64,000 nucleotides of DNA from Albifimbria verrucaria (lineage: Eukaryota > Ascomycota > Sordariomycetes > Hypocreales > Stachybotryaceae). This document shows positions 47,494 through 63,769 of this stretch, one piece after another. The stretch's first letter is position 1. Every line of letters begins with the position of its first letter. The DNA is taken from contig JAHREC010000062.1 in assembly GCA_020081605.1 (NCBI GenBank), positions 2,852,001 to 2,916,000 on the forward strand. The letters are read 5' to 3'. The notes beneath the pieces were generated by a model. The model was not told the DNA's origin and ran no database searches. It saw only the letters and a list, made by a program, of their open reading frames with translations. A program made the translations under genes and the position numbers.

Positions 47494-48898
47494 GTTGAGG
47501 GAGCAAAGGGAGTTAAGCGTCTAGCGTGCGCAGTTGTTGGCCAGAAGCAAGTGTAGAGGAGGGATGTGTTTTTATGGTATTTGGGGTTGTCGTGAGTGGC
47601 GTGTTTCCTCGCGACTGCTAGGTGCGTATGCGTTTGTCTATTTGCGAAAGCGCGTAAGAGCTATGGTGTTTTGGGATGTGGTGGAAAAAGAAAAGAAGGA
47701 AAAGCTGTAGAAAAACGGGATGTGTAGAGGAAAAGAAAGTCACACAATCAGGTGTGAGGTGAGGAGAGGGTGAGGTGCACCGCGTGAGGTAAAGTAGCTA
47801 GCAAGTCGACCATTGGGGAGTGATAAAGGACGAGGTGAATGGGGCGTTACAGCTGTGCCTGGTGGGGCGTGAGCCAGGCTTTGGGAGCTTGTGGAAGATT
47901 CGGCCGCTCACCATTGTGACGTAGGATACAGGCGAGGTACAACTGACGACATCGGACTCTGCCTCTATTCTCTATCTATCTGCTCTGCCGAAACCAGACG
48001 AAACAATAGCAGTCAACACGATACAGCTTCTCCCATTGCTTGCGCATCCCCAACACTATTGTCCCTCCCAGGAGTGACTCGCCCAATTGTGCCACATGAT
48101 ATTTAAATGGGCGGTCAAAGAAGACCCAAGAGCTGCCGTATGACGATAGCGTGCCAATGGCGGGGTCGCGCTGATTCTGCGCCTTGTACCTCTAGCGATA
48201 GAAACCCCCGTTTTGCGGGGCGCACGGGGCAGCACGGCCATGGCTCGAGCGTCTAGGTACATCCGACCCAGCAACAGGTACTTCCCTCGTCTCGTCTTGC
48301 TGGTCGACGACACATCGAGAATAAAGAGAAATAGAGAAAAACAATATATACCAATATTACTTGATAGCAGCATCACGAACCCACAGTACAGCCAGCCCTC
48401 CATGACCCTCAGCAAGCCACTGCTGACCCTCCACAATGGCCTCGTGCACCATTAACGCAGACACCCTTTCACCCTGTCCTGGTTGCGCTACAGGGAGGTA
48501 GACAGAGGTACATGTCGCTGGTGTGGTCATCAGCCTTTCCGCTTCTTGACACCCGTAGAAGGTTCTAGAACCTTCTTTCGTGATGGCTTCATCGCAACGC
48601 TCACATCACGGCCACTCTACGTACCCGACATTCACGACTCCGCTTGCGGCCAATGGCATCCGCGGCACTTCAAGCATACACAGATACAGAGCAGATAGGA
48701 CGAATGCGTCTAATTAACCAACGTACCCGTACTCCAGGCCAATGCAATGTAATGCCCGCTATTTCCGTCAACTCCAGGCCACAGAGCTTCTCTTGCTCAA
48801 GATACACAAATAGCCACAAGCGTCGCCCATTCTCCCTGGTATACCAAGCCAAAGCGCCAATGGTCCTTCTCCCAATCATCACTTCTCACCCGACGACC
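47494..48898. other. Intergenic region upstream of SIS1
   Basis: About 1.4 kb holding the SIS1 promoter (left) and the 3' UTR of the UIM/USP-like gene (right). It contains purine-rich stretches near 47690-47740 and the heat-shock element at 48558-48575. No gene is supported. Confidence 0.55.
48558..48575. promoter_or_regulatory. Perfect four-unit heat-shock element
   Basis: GAAGGTTCTAGAACCTTC is an 18-bp perfect palindrome with four alternating GAA/TTC pentamer cores (nGAAnnTTCnnGAAnnTTCn), the ideal HSF1 trimer site. It lies 1,065 bp upstream of the SIS1 start and about 320 bp beyond the 3' end of the UIM/USP-like gene, with no other gene between. SIS1-type J-proteins are classical HSF targets, so control of SIS1 is the natural inference, though the distance is long. 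Confidence 0.7.
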
Positions 48899-51800
48899 CT
48901 AAACGGCTGTAGCGCCGTCGTTTGTGCTTCTAGGCTTGGTGATCCGGAATCTCCATGTCCATCGTGCTAATGTTGTTCCCCGCTCTGCTCCGCCGTTTGG
49001 TGCAGTCATGAATGCAGGTGGTCGTGCTCGCTCTTGCATTTCTGGTCCCCTGGCCTCGGTAGCTTCACCCGTAGCTTGTGCTGCTACGGCTGGTCCATTC
49101 TCCTTCTGCTCAGATGACAATGCCTCCGACATCCCTTGATCAGCATCTTCCACGTTACCATCAACCTCCTCGATTGTCAGGGTTGCGGGAGTCAGCGTAG
49201 CAGATGCCGTGTCGGCGACGGCCTGGCTGTAGCTTGGTGGCAGCCCCGATCCTTCACCAAGATCTACAGGCGACTGAAATTGGTCGCTTCGTACATCTTC
49301 CGGCATGACCATTGACATATCCATCAGTTCGGTTGCGTGGCCTACCTCATGATCGGCGAAAGGGTTCTCTGCGTCGGTTCTGTCATCGCTGCCTAGTGAA
49401 GCGCGGTTGCTGTCCATTGAATCTATGCTGTCCGCCCTATGCTTCCGCTTCGAGGGCGACAGGGGCTCAATCGACCCGATTCGCCTCTCTTCTGCTGCCT
49501 CTGTTTTCTCTGTGTTCAGCTCTTGGCGGAATGCCTTATTCTCCGCGCGCACAAATCGCTCCAGCGGGCTGCTAAGTGGCACTTTCGGTGCGTTAATGGC
49601 TTCTTCGGTGGCATAAATCAAGATGGGGTTCTTCGTCTCCTGCCAAACATCTCTGAAGACACGCTCGATCTCGACTTTCTATTCACCTTCAGTTAGACCT
49701 CTTGCTCTTGTTGCACATCCTCGGAGAGCCTCTTACCTCTGCCTTCACTGGTTCACTGTCATGAGGAGCATAGGCAAGCCGCCACCACTGGTCGGATGGC
49801 TTAGGCGCATCTTCCAAATCGATCAGATCAGGCTCTGCTCGCCGGCACACATAAATAATGTCGGTCGGCGTCGCTACACCGCGGAGTAGGTATTTCTTGC
49901 ATGACATCGGCTTTGGCCGGCCTGGCTTGTCTGGCAAAGTGAGTAGCCTCCCGAGAAATCGCTGCTTTGCTTGAATCTGTTCCAATTGGGCATTGAGGCC
50001 TTTAAAGCGTAAGTTAGCAGCTGATCAGCCTCCGTTTGGACGGTCTTACCTTTCATCCTCAACTCTAGGTCAGATAGAACCTTTTGTGCCCACTGTAACA
50101 CCTCGTCAACCTTGTCCTGGTGCACCTTCCCGTCATCGTCCGTTTGGCTAGGCGCAAGCCGGTAGTCGGGGTACTTGTTCGTGTCGAAGCCAGATTCCTC
50201 CATGGCCCGAAAACGGCCTAGGGTCTCAAGATATTCGCTATAGCCCTTCCACTGGTCCATGGCCTTCTTGATGACCTCTCTCTTATCGTAGATCTTGTTG
50301 TTCGTTTCGTCTCGCCACTCATACAAATCTTTCTCCTCACGTGCGATTCGTTCCAATGCTTTCTTAGTCTCGCACCAGCCAAGCTGGATCCGACGAGCTT
50401 CATCCTTTCGGCTTTCCAAATACTTTTCGGGGTAGAACTCGTGAGGTATATCGATCGAGTCTGCTGGGCCATCGCCGCCAATCCTAATGGCAAATACTTC
50501 GCCCGTTTCCCTGAACATGGCCATCTTAGAACCTTCGTGTAACTCGTTGAAACCCAATACATCGCTCCACATGACATGATCTAGCGATTCGTAAAGCGTC
50601 TTAATGGTCGAGTATTCGCTTCTGGCGTGTTCAATGTCCAGCAACCCAAACTTTGCTTCTTCGTCGCCGGCGAAGCCACCCTGGACCTCAGCAAGAGTAG
50701 CCACCTGCGCCAACGGTTCAAGTTTCTCTCGGTTTCGCTCCGCCAAGTACTCGTAAAATGGCTTTTCAGCCCCGTTGCTATTATGCGGTATAGTATCGAC
50801 CAGTACGCTGACAGTACCATAGCTACGCTCCGTTTGATCGAGAAATGCCATCAGGCGATGAATTTCCTCTTCAAAGTTGGGCCTCGCTATATCCTGTTGC
50901 CCCCACTGGAGCTCGCCTGACTGTAGCTGAGCCACAACATGTGGTGGTAGAATCTCCTGGCCCTTCCACCACTCACTGTTGTGCCCATAGGAAGAGGCTG
51001 GTGTTCCGCAATCGAGCAAGACATTTCGTGCAAGAGGAATCTCGTGAAGGATAGTCAGAACACCCCCAGACGATGAGCGCCAGCCGAGCTCGCGCCTTGT
51101 ATCAGGAACGCAGGGGCACCAGGAGCTCTCTGCCGCAGTGATGGCGCAGGAGCACTGCTGAGCTTCGTCTCTGTGGGTCCCGTATGCACCATGGCCCAGT
51201 TTCCTGATCATAATCAGTTCTGTTCGCCGGTCCAAAGTAGGGCGATGTCGTCGTGCCATCCGTTACGCCGGATTCTTGCTGTGGCATGGCAATACCCGCT
51301 TCCTGGGCCGACTCTCTAAGAGCCCGCTGCATGTCTATGTCCTCTTGCGCTTGGCTGTTATGGAGACCTGCAACCACAGTTAGACCATCTTCCAACACCT
51401 CGCAGAAGTCGTACCGGACGATTCTCCCACGGTCCAATCGACTACCCTACCCAGCGGCGATCTACTATTCGTTCGTGAGGGGCCTCGACGGCGCTCCTAT
51501 CCCGTAGCCTTCCGGCGGAGGCGTGACTCCTTGAATGGCATCGTTCTGACTTGGGGACTCAATGTGGAAAGCTGGTACGGTAAGCTTCGCTCTCTGGCCC
51601 AGGACACGCAGCACCCACATATTCCAGCGTTGTTGCCGGCTGCGTCCCTATCAGACGTAAACATTGTGTCGTCCCAGGTCATTATGTATTTCTGTCGGAA
51701 CTGTAGAATTGTTTAGAACCTCGAATCAGGAACGGCTTCCAGCGGTTGGTCTTGCTCACGCTCTCTGGGTTGTCGAAATACTGCATGACAACAGACTCGA

Positions 51801-51982
51801 CATTTCTGCTATTGTTCTAAACAGGACACAGTTAGCATACTTCTAGCAACAATTGGGTTTGCTGCAGGTCGGAAGCCAACCTTCAGAGCCTGGATGACCA
51901 TGTCCCGATCATCCGCAGGGTTGAGACTGGCAAAGTCGATAACCTGGGAGATCTCCTCCTCGGTCGGATCCATTGAAGCCAT
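48899..51982 (-). CDS. UBA-like/UIM protein with USP-like region, possibly catalytically dead
   Basis: A ubiquitin-binding protein of about 900 residues. It starts at the ATG at 51982 with MASMDPTEEEISQVIDFASL, a UBA-like helical fold split by an intron (near 51880-51815) and ending VESVVMQYFDNPES. A classical ubiquitin-interacting motif QEDIDMQRALRESAQEAGI follows near 51335. The central 550 residues (PYFGPANRTDYD, LLTILHEIPLARN-like block, YGHNSEWWKGQ, then long charged helices) resemble the fungal USP25/28-type region, but I see no Cys box (GLxNxGNTCY) and no clear His box. Introns near 51612-51570 and at about 50054-50001, plus another at about 49737-49681, join in frame. Frame breaks: TTT 51200-51202 (DYDQENWAMVHTG), CCCCC 51063-51067 (HRLGGVLTILHE), and perhaps near 48980 at the extreme C-terminus. 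The C-terminal 240 residues are acidic and disordered. Confidence 0.72.
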
Positions 51983-52932
51983 GGCTGCGATGTTCGGTCG
52001 CCTTTAATAGCAGACCATGAGCTCGATGGACGATGCAGCCCGTACGAGGGCGAGCGCGGACGGACAGAAGAGCGAAGCTATGGGCGTCGTTTGTCCGTGG
52101 ACAGAAGGCGGTTCAGTTCATGCGGGCACGAGGGAGAAGTAGCACTGCGATCTGAGTCTGTAGCAAAAACAATGTTGGGGTCCCAAGAGAGATATATCGG
52201 TATGCCGAGGGCCCTGTGGACGGGTGATACGGGTGTAGAATGTTATGCTGGAGAGGTGGTTGGTGCAGGTGTTTGTTCCTAGCTTTCCCTGTTCGGCTTG
52301 CGAAGCTCGTGGTGATGGCGGGCTGAATGAGGTAAGAGGTACCTTGGAGGTGGGTACCTGGCTCCAAGTCCCAAATGGTACGTACCGCCACAGGCTCATC
52401 ACATGAGGACATGCAGATGATCAGAATCGCCTACTACGCATACAGATGTCTACATCCCCCATTCATTGACGGAGGGCTATGACATGGGATAAAAGCATTC
52501 TACTTGGACACGGCCAACATCACACCGAATTTACAGTATCACCAAACACCTCTTACAAAAGAGCCAGGCTACGAGGCGTCAAGCGCTGGTAAAGCCGGAA
52601 ACGTCCGGCTACTAATTCTCATGCTGCTCTATAGGCGTCTCTGACTCCGAGCCGCCATCTATAAGATGTACGCACCAAAGTTGGTCAAATCATGAACACC
52701 TCAGATGTAAGATCCCTCGTCTGCGCCTTGAATAGCCTCGACATGCGACCAATCGCCCTGTTTCCTCCGAGCTCGATCCCGCTTAACGCCGTAAAAGTGA
52801 ACCCGCTATGCTCATAGATGTAATTCTTCTTCATCCCATTGAAGTGTAGTCCGCGATGGAGACTTGACCTCTTTCGCAAATTTGACGGCTGCAGTCGGGA
52901 AATGTGACATGACCGCATACCGATGCAAGTCT
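51983..52932. other. Intergenic region, no gene seen
   Basis: The 950 bp between two minus-strand genes, holding the promoter of the UIM/USP-like gene and the 3' UTR of CDC34. Paired GGTACC-type motifs (52336-52365) lie near the middle. No gene is supported. Confidence 0.55.
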
Positions 52933-53710
52933 TTATTTGTCATCCTCGTCATCGTCGTCGTCGTCAAAGTCGTCCATGTCCTCATCGCTGTCACTGCCAC
53001 CAAAGTCTTCTTCCTCATCTGTCATGTTCCAGAAGTCGGCGTCGTCCTCTGCCTGCTTCTGGGGGCAGAGGCTAGCTCTGCGGCCGTGGGCATGATGACC
53101 CCGTCAGGATGTCCTTTGGGTTTTGGCAACAATCTCCTTGGCCTTGGCGTCGTACTCGGCTCGCTTGTCGCGGTACAGCACGCTCGCGTCCACGTTTGCC
53201 GGCGAATTTATTTCGGGGTCGTCCATCAGCAGGAGCACAGATCGCAGCACCGACTCGACTCCGTGAAGCACGTTCCATCGTTCGCTGGCCAGCTCGCCGG
53301 ACTGGGCGTCCTCTCCAGGCTTGTGCAGAATGGAAATGCACAAGTTGCCGTCCGTGTAGACATTCGGGTGGCAGATACTCTTAGTAAGGAAACGGAAGGA
53401 GGGGGCTGGTAGGGGTATTCGGCGGTGAAGCGCATCTCGGCCTGAATGTTGATGTCAGCACATGTGGGAAGGAGCCAGTGGTGGGGAGGAGGCAAACGCA
53501 CCCTGAGATAAGCGCCGTGCCATACGCTGTCTGGGTTCACAACCCAAAGACCCAACTTCCAGCGGAAGAGGTTGGTGTCATCTGTCTGCGGTTCTTCAGT
53601 TAGCATGACACAAGGTGGCAGACTACTTCCAGTTGCGCGCCTACCTCGATGTGCACCCATTTCTCCTTCTGAAGAGGCTGCAGTTCCTGCATAAGCCTCT
53701 TCTGAGCCAT
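52933..53710 (-). CDS. CDC34: Ubiquitin-conjugating enzyme E2, Cdc34/UBE2R type
   Basis: The E2 of SCF ubiquitin ligases, driving G1-S and other degradation. The start is the ATG at 53710 (MAQKRLMQELQPLQKEKWVHIE). Two introns, about 53644-53587 and 53503-53443, join to TDDTNLFRWKLGLW and AEMRFTAEYPYQPP. The HPN motif (CHPNVY) and catalytic Cys (GNLCISILHKPGED) are followed by the Cdc34-specific acidic-loop insertion (DAQSGELASERWN), then NSPANVDASVLYR. The acidic C-terminal tail (DDADFWNMTDEEEDFGG... ending in a run of Asp) is a Cdc34 hallmark and distinguishes it from Ubc7. Frame breaks: G-run 53401-53405 (QPPSFRFLTKS), two near 53107-53125 and GGGGG 53061-53065; correcting them links core to tail and stop 52933-52935. 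Confidence 0.9.
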
Positions 53711-54851
53711 GGTGACGAGTGGAAGCGCTCGCTCCTGTTCTTGGGCCGCGAGTGTAGAGTGTAGCGATGGAGGGTTTAGATCGCGTGCGTGTGCAAACCG
53801 AAGGCTCCGTCGGTGTAGGATCGGAGGGGCGACCGATAAGCGGCGAGATGGCGAGACGGCGAGGCTAGGCGGGGTGGTGAGGGTGAGAATGAGGATGAGG
53901 GTTGCAGGTGAAGGAAGCGAAGGCGAGAAGGATGAAAACGAAAGTAAGTTGCTGTGGCACCGAGGGCAACAAAAGACGCGGTAAGGAAGGGGAAAGGGAA
54001 GGAAAAGGTTCGAGTTTCGAGTTTGGGGTTGCAGGTGGCTTGGGCTCGAAAGCGGTTCCAGGTTGCGTGCGGCGAGTCAGCCGCCGATGGCGCCAACTGC
54101 ACACTGACTGGTCACTCACTGCGCTGCGCTGCGCTGCGGGTTGCGTCAGGTGCACCAGTACGAACGGAGCAGCGGTAGCAGCAGGAGTACCTTAGTACTC
54201 ATCCGTACCCGCCTCTTCCTGCAAAATCCGTCCCGGCTCGTCTCGGAGGCTTGTACAGTCCTGTACTTTTGGTGCAAAGATTTTGCACTATTATTAATGA
54301 TGCTACTTTTTCCTTCCTCTTCCACTCGCCTCCTCCATGCCTGAAGCGGTCGGCTAGCTAATCATTAGGCTAGTCTAACTTCTCCAAGGACCCTTTCGTT
54401 CCACTGAAATGCCCTCCGGGTCCCCTTGAAGTGACGTCGGCGTCCCCGACAATTTGGGCAGATTCTCGGCTCCACACCGGCAGCTACCGGTACGTCACTT
54501 TCCTTCCCTTGCCTTCGTCTTTTAACGTTATAATCCATTTAACGCTGGCTCCGGTTAGATCCATACATGCCTAGGTCAGTACCGGATGGAGCACAATATA
54601 GTGCTGGCGTGCCGCCTAATGGGCACTTACATGCCACTATATAGTCTATACCCGTAGGTGCCAAACTATCTCAGCAAATCCACCTTTCATGCTTAACCAG
54701 TTACTCGAGGCAACAGAACATCAGACGGACTCAATGTTGTTGTTTTTCTACAATTCCTAAAGATTTCGTTGATAGTTATGCACTGGTCTAGCTTGACGGT
54801 ATAGACTATAACATCGCTTGGCGTTTATACATGGTATCTGCAAGCATCCAT
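53711..54851. other. Intergenic region upstream of CDC34
   Basis: About 1.1 kb between CDC34 and the 3' end of GCN2. It contains two CRE-like cores: TGACGTCG at 54432-54439 and TACGTCA at 54491-54497. No ORF is supported. Confidence 0.5.
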
Positions 54852-59935
<5,084 letters not shown>

Positions 59936-60591
59936 AGCACGTGCGGGGCGAAAGTGTCACAGCTTAAGCCGTGACGCTTTACTTGGAGGCGTCCATGGTA
60001 GAGATTCCTTGTTGTAAATTGCGGTGTACTAAAATGTGTATGTGGAAGAAGAAAAGCAACGGCTGGTTGGGCGAAAACGACGTATGGAGTAAAGCTGATC
60101 GCAAGCTGCATGGAGGGGTAGGAGGCGAGAGGCTAGAGGCCAGAGGCTAGCCAGGTAGCCCATGGACCTGGTGGGGTGGTGCATGGGACCAGCCGGTGCC
60201 TGGGACGCTGCTACGTCAGGCAGTTTTACTGCAAATTCGGCATCGTTGACAGGGCTGACAGGCTAGCCAACAGGGGATTTCACTGATCCTTGTGGCGCCC
60301 AGAAATGTCCCAGCACCGCCACTCAATGTCACCCATCCAGGTTCCTTGGCAGTAACTATCTGTAGCTGTGGCTAGTGTTGTTGTGGCTGAATGTGGGTCA
60401 CATGCAGCGCTTGTCCGTCTTAAGATTGAATGTAAACAATCAACGGCGTCTTAACTACTTTCCCGACTCGACGACCAAGCCCATCACGAACGCCTAGCCG
60501 TCCACGCAGCTCCGCTTGTATGCTAATGGATTGATCCTGACGCCTTGGTTCCTGGAAGGTTACTTCTCGCCCAAATAGGGCGCCTCTCGCC
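59936..60591. promoter_or_regulatory. Divergent promoter of GCN2 and the Cut12-like gene
   Basis: The 656 bp between two divergent ATGs. I looked for the Gcn4/CPC-1 element TGACTCA and did not find a match. Repeated GAGGCTAG-type sequence lies at 60125-60150. No gene is seen. Confidence 0.55.
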
Positions 60592-62611
60592 ATGCTTGGA
60601 TGGATGCTGAAGCGCGGTGACAACGCGCCCGTTGTTCCAGAGGGAGCGGGTATGCCAACTATTTCCTACCTAACGCATTGGGATCGCGAAGTTAACTGAC
60701 CACCCGACTACTCAGACACCACAGAGATCGATCAGCCCGACACGCCGGCACCCGTGTTTGCTGCTAGGGCCTTGAAGAGCGCGTTCTTCGGTACCCCAGC
60801 TCGTCCAAATCCCACACGGCCGGCAACCGACGATGGAACTGCGGCAACGAAAACAACCGGAGATTTAAATCGAGTTTCGGATACGCCCCTAGACCACAAG
60901 GCATATTATTGACCCCCGGTACTGGGACCTCGAGGCGGAAACGCGTGTCATTCGGACGAGATGTGGTTTCAAAGCAAAACGGTGCCCAACCCTCTGGAAC
61001 AACACAAGCCACCGAGGACTCACAAAAGAAAGAGGACGTATCCGATGACGAGTGGGAGGAGGCAGACGATGATGACCACTGCAATCATGACATTACCGTG
61101 GACTTGAACGAGCCGCATTCTCAATCAGGTCGCTATTGGAAAGAAGAGTTCGAGAAATACCAGAAGGAGGCCAAGGTGGAGATGGGCAAGCTCCTCCAAT
61201 ACAAACAAAGAGCCAAGTCTTACGCCCACGAGAAGGATGCCGAGGCGGTGCAGTTGGCTGAGATGCTTAGGGACGAGCAGCAAAAGGTCATCAGGATGGA
61301 AAAGAAAATCGTCGAGAACGCATCGCAAATCGCCTCAATACAAGCGTCAGACGCGGACGATGCACCACCAGAACTTCTCTCAAGCTCACGAAACAAACCG
61401 CGCTCGTCGTTCAATACCGAAGTCGAATCCAGGACCTGGAGAACCAGCTTGCGACCCTTCTAGTTGACAAAGAAGAAGCCGAGCCTGACCTGGCTGGGCG
61501 GCGACGTCGGCAACTGGCGTCTCCGAGGACACAGAAGACCCTTATCGAGACGCAACGCGAGCTTCGACGTGCAAGGACGCAGGTGAAGGAGTTGGGCGAC
61601 TTGCGTGAGCAGGTGGCCTCTTTGAAGCTGCAGTTAAAGCAGGCTAAGAAGCAAGGTGCTCCCAAGCCGACGGATGGGGATATGACAGCACGCCAACTCC
61701 GAGAAGCCAAGGAGGAAATAAAGCGGAAAGACGAGCAGCTCCAACAGCTTAGAGTGGAGTTTGACATGTTCCGCCAAGAGAGTGAGGCTCATAACGAGGA
61801 TACGAGAGCAGTTCTAGAACGCGCCCACAACAAGATTTCGGATCTGAAGAAGGAAGTTCGTGCTCTCAAAGCCAGCAATCTCGACCGACCCCGGCCAAAC
61901 AGCTGGCATCCGCAAGTAGAAACCACCTCGCAAGAGACGAATGAGCAGGAAAACATGGCCCTCATGTCTGGAGGGCTACCCATACTGCCTATTTCGAAGA
62001 CTGGAAAGCAGCCTGAGGATTCAATGGTCAACCATTCCATTGAGGTCAATCTTTCTGACGTTAAGTCTCAGACTCTTCGTGAAAAGTTCCAAGAAGGCGC
62101 GGAGCAACCCGGAAGTGTGTTCCACGAAAACACACAACCAAAGGCGATTAGTGGTCTGGCACAGCGGCCGAAGTTAGAGCAGCCTAGGTGGCAGCCTTTT
62201 GTCCCTAGGTCTCCTCGAAACAGGGCTTATCTTGGTGAAGTCCTCACCGAACGAATTCAAAATGGCGGCGCAACGTGGGCAGCCACTAAGCCAAAGGGCA
62301 TCGTGGCGCCAGACCTGCCAGCTCTAGGTCGAGCGCTTTCCAAATCGAAGCGGTCTAGCAATACTGAGAATGAGGAGGAGGGAGTGGACTTGATGCAGAA
62401 TGGTTTTGCGCGACTTGGTGGCCCTGATGTCGACGGTTACGCTAACAGTACAATTCTGGATAACACGGCGAGGAGCATACTACCACCGGAGCGACGAGCA
62501 GCTGCCATTGCGCGCATTGAGCAGCGGATGGCGGAGAAGAAGCGGACGCATAAACGTAAAGGACTTGACAAGGAGAATGTGCGGCCTCAAGGACAGGTGG
62601 TGTCCTTGTAA
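60592..62611 (+). CDS. Spindle pole body-associated protein, Cut12-like
   Basis: A coiled-coil protein of the spindle pole body. Fission yeast Cut12 links the pole body to bipolar spindle formation and Plo1 activation. The start is the ATG at 60592 (MLGWMLKRGDNAPVVPEGA), and intron 60650-60715 joins cleanly to DTTEIDQPDTPAP. The conserved motif GILLTPGTGTSRRKRVSF lies at about 60897-60955. Two long heptad-like coiled coils follow: KYQKEAKVEMGKLLQYKQRAK...EKKIVE (about 61150-61320) and RAELRRA-like through LKKEVRALKASN (about 61555-61880). The tail is basic with KENVRPQGQ. Two frame breaks are evident: near 60880-60890 (before RPQGILLTPG) and near 61360-61385 (before LTKQTALVVQYRSRIQDLENQL). 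Correcting them gives about 640 residues. Identity rests on the motif and architecture. Confidence 0.78.
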
Positions 62612-62844
62612 TTTGTTTCAACCGAGCGTGGTGTTTCTAGGATGCGGGATATTTCTGGACATTGTACAATGGTTTGAGAGTTTATTATTCTTAAAGTTAG
62701 GACGTGAATGAAATGGCATGGCTTGCCCATTATTATGTTAATCAAATGAGCGCGTTGTGTTGACGCCTTGTCTAGGTTATCTTGAACGTCCCACATGGAG
62801 CTCTTATCGTCCCCAACTTAACCCTCCATTCCTCATGGCTCCCG

Positions 62845-63769
62845 ATGGCTGAGGAACTGTCAGCGTCAGAGACCGAGCATGCTGTGCAGCGCGAGATTGC
62901 AGAGCTTCAAGCACGTCTAGATGAAGCTCAATCGCGCCTGCGGGCGATTAAATTGGCTGCCAGCCCCAACTCTAGTCCCGCGCCCTCGATAACCTGTGAG
63001 TCTTATAATGAGATGCTCAGCTACAATTCAAGGCTAATTGATATTCTACGTAGCATCTCACGACTCTCCATCGCATTTCCTTCTGCTGTTATCTGATTCG
63101 GCGCTCCCGCTTGGGTCTTTTGCTTTTAGCAGTGGTCTTGAGTCCTACCTGGCTCATAATGCGCGCTCGGCAAGCTTCTCCTCCTATTTCCTGCCCACGT
63201 CGCTGTCATCTTTTGCGTCCACAATGCTGCCGTTCCTGCTCGCAGGCCACCGCGATCCTTCATCTATCGTGAGCCTAGACGATCAGCTGGATGCGGCCAT
63301 TATCTGTACCGTCGGACGTAGGGCAAGCGTTGCACAGGGGCGCGCCTTGCTAGGCATCTGGGACCGGTCGTTCCGGTCAACAATGCCGGGAGCGGCCGGC
63401 GCGGAGGTTATACGAAATTTGTCAGCTCTGCTCAGGGAGAGCACTGGGGATTTGCCTCTATTCTCAGCACATCTTGCGCCGCTCTTTGGGGCTATTTGCG
63501 CCATTGTCGGCCTGGGCCTCAGACAGACGGCCTACGTGTTTCTGTTGAGTCATATCAAGGCTCTAGTTTCTGCTGCTGTTAGAGCAAGTGTGTTTGGACC
63601 GTACCAGGCACAAAAGGTTTTGGCAAGTGGGCAAGTCCAGCGATTGATTGACTTGATGGTTGAGAGGGAATGGCAGACGCCTGTCGAAGAAGCTGGACAG
63701 ACTGTTCCCGTGATGGACTTGTGGATTGGAAGGCATGAAGTTCTGTATTCTAGGATCTTCAATAGTTGA
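62845..63769 (+). CDS. ureF: Urease accessory protein UreF
   Basis: A chaperone that works with UreD/UreG to insert nickel into urease; here presumably cytosolic. The start is the ATG at 62845 (MAEELSASETEHAVQREI); an ATG at 62835 meets a stop after five codons. Exon 1 (62845-62995) is a short charged helix; intron 62996-63053 (donor GTGAGT, acceptor CGTAG) joins to SSHDSPSHFLLLLSDSALP. The UreF core LPLGSFAFSSGLESYLAHN follows, then LSDDQLDAAI-like and the C-terminal helices GAICAIVGLGLRQTAYVFLLSHIKALVSAAVRA. The stop is at 63767-63769, giving about 288 residues, normal for fungal UreF. No frame break. Its partner urease genes are not in the window. Confidence 0.93.
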
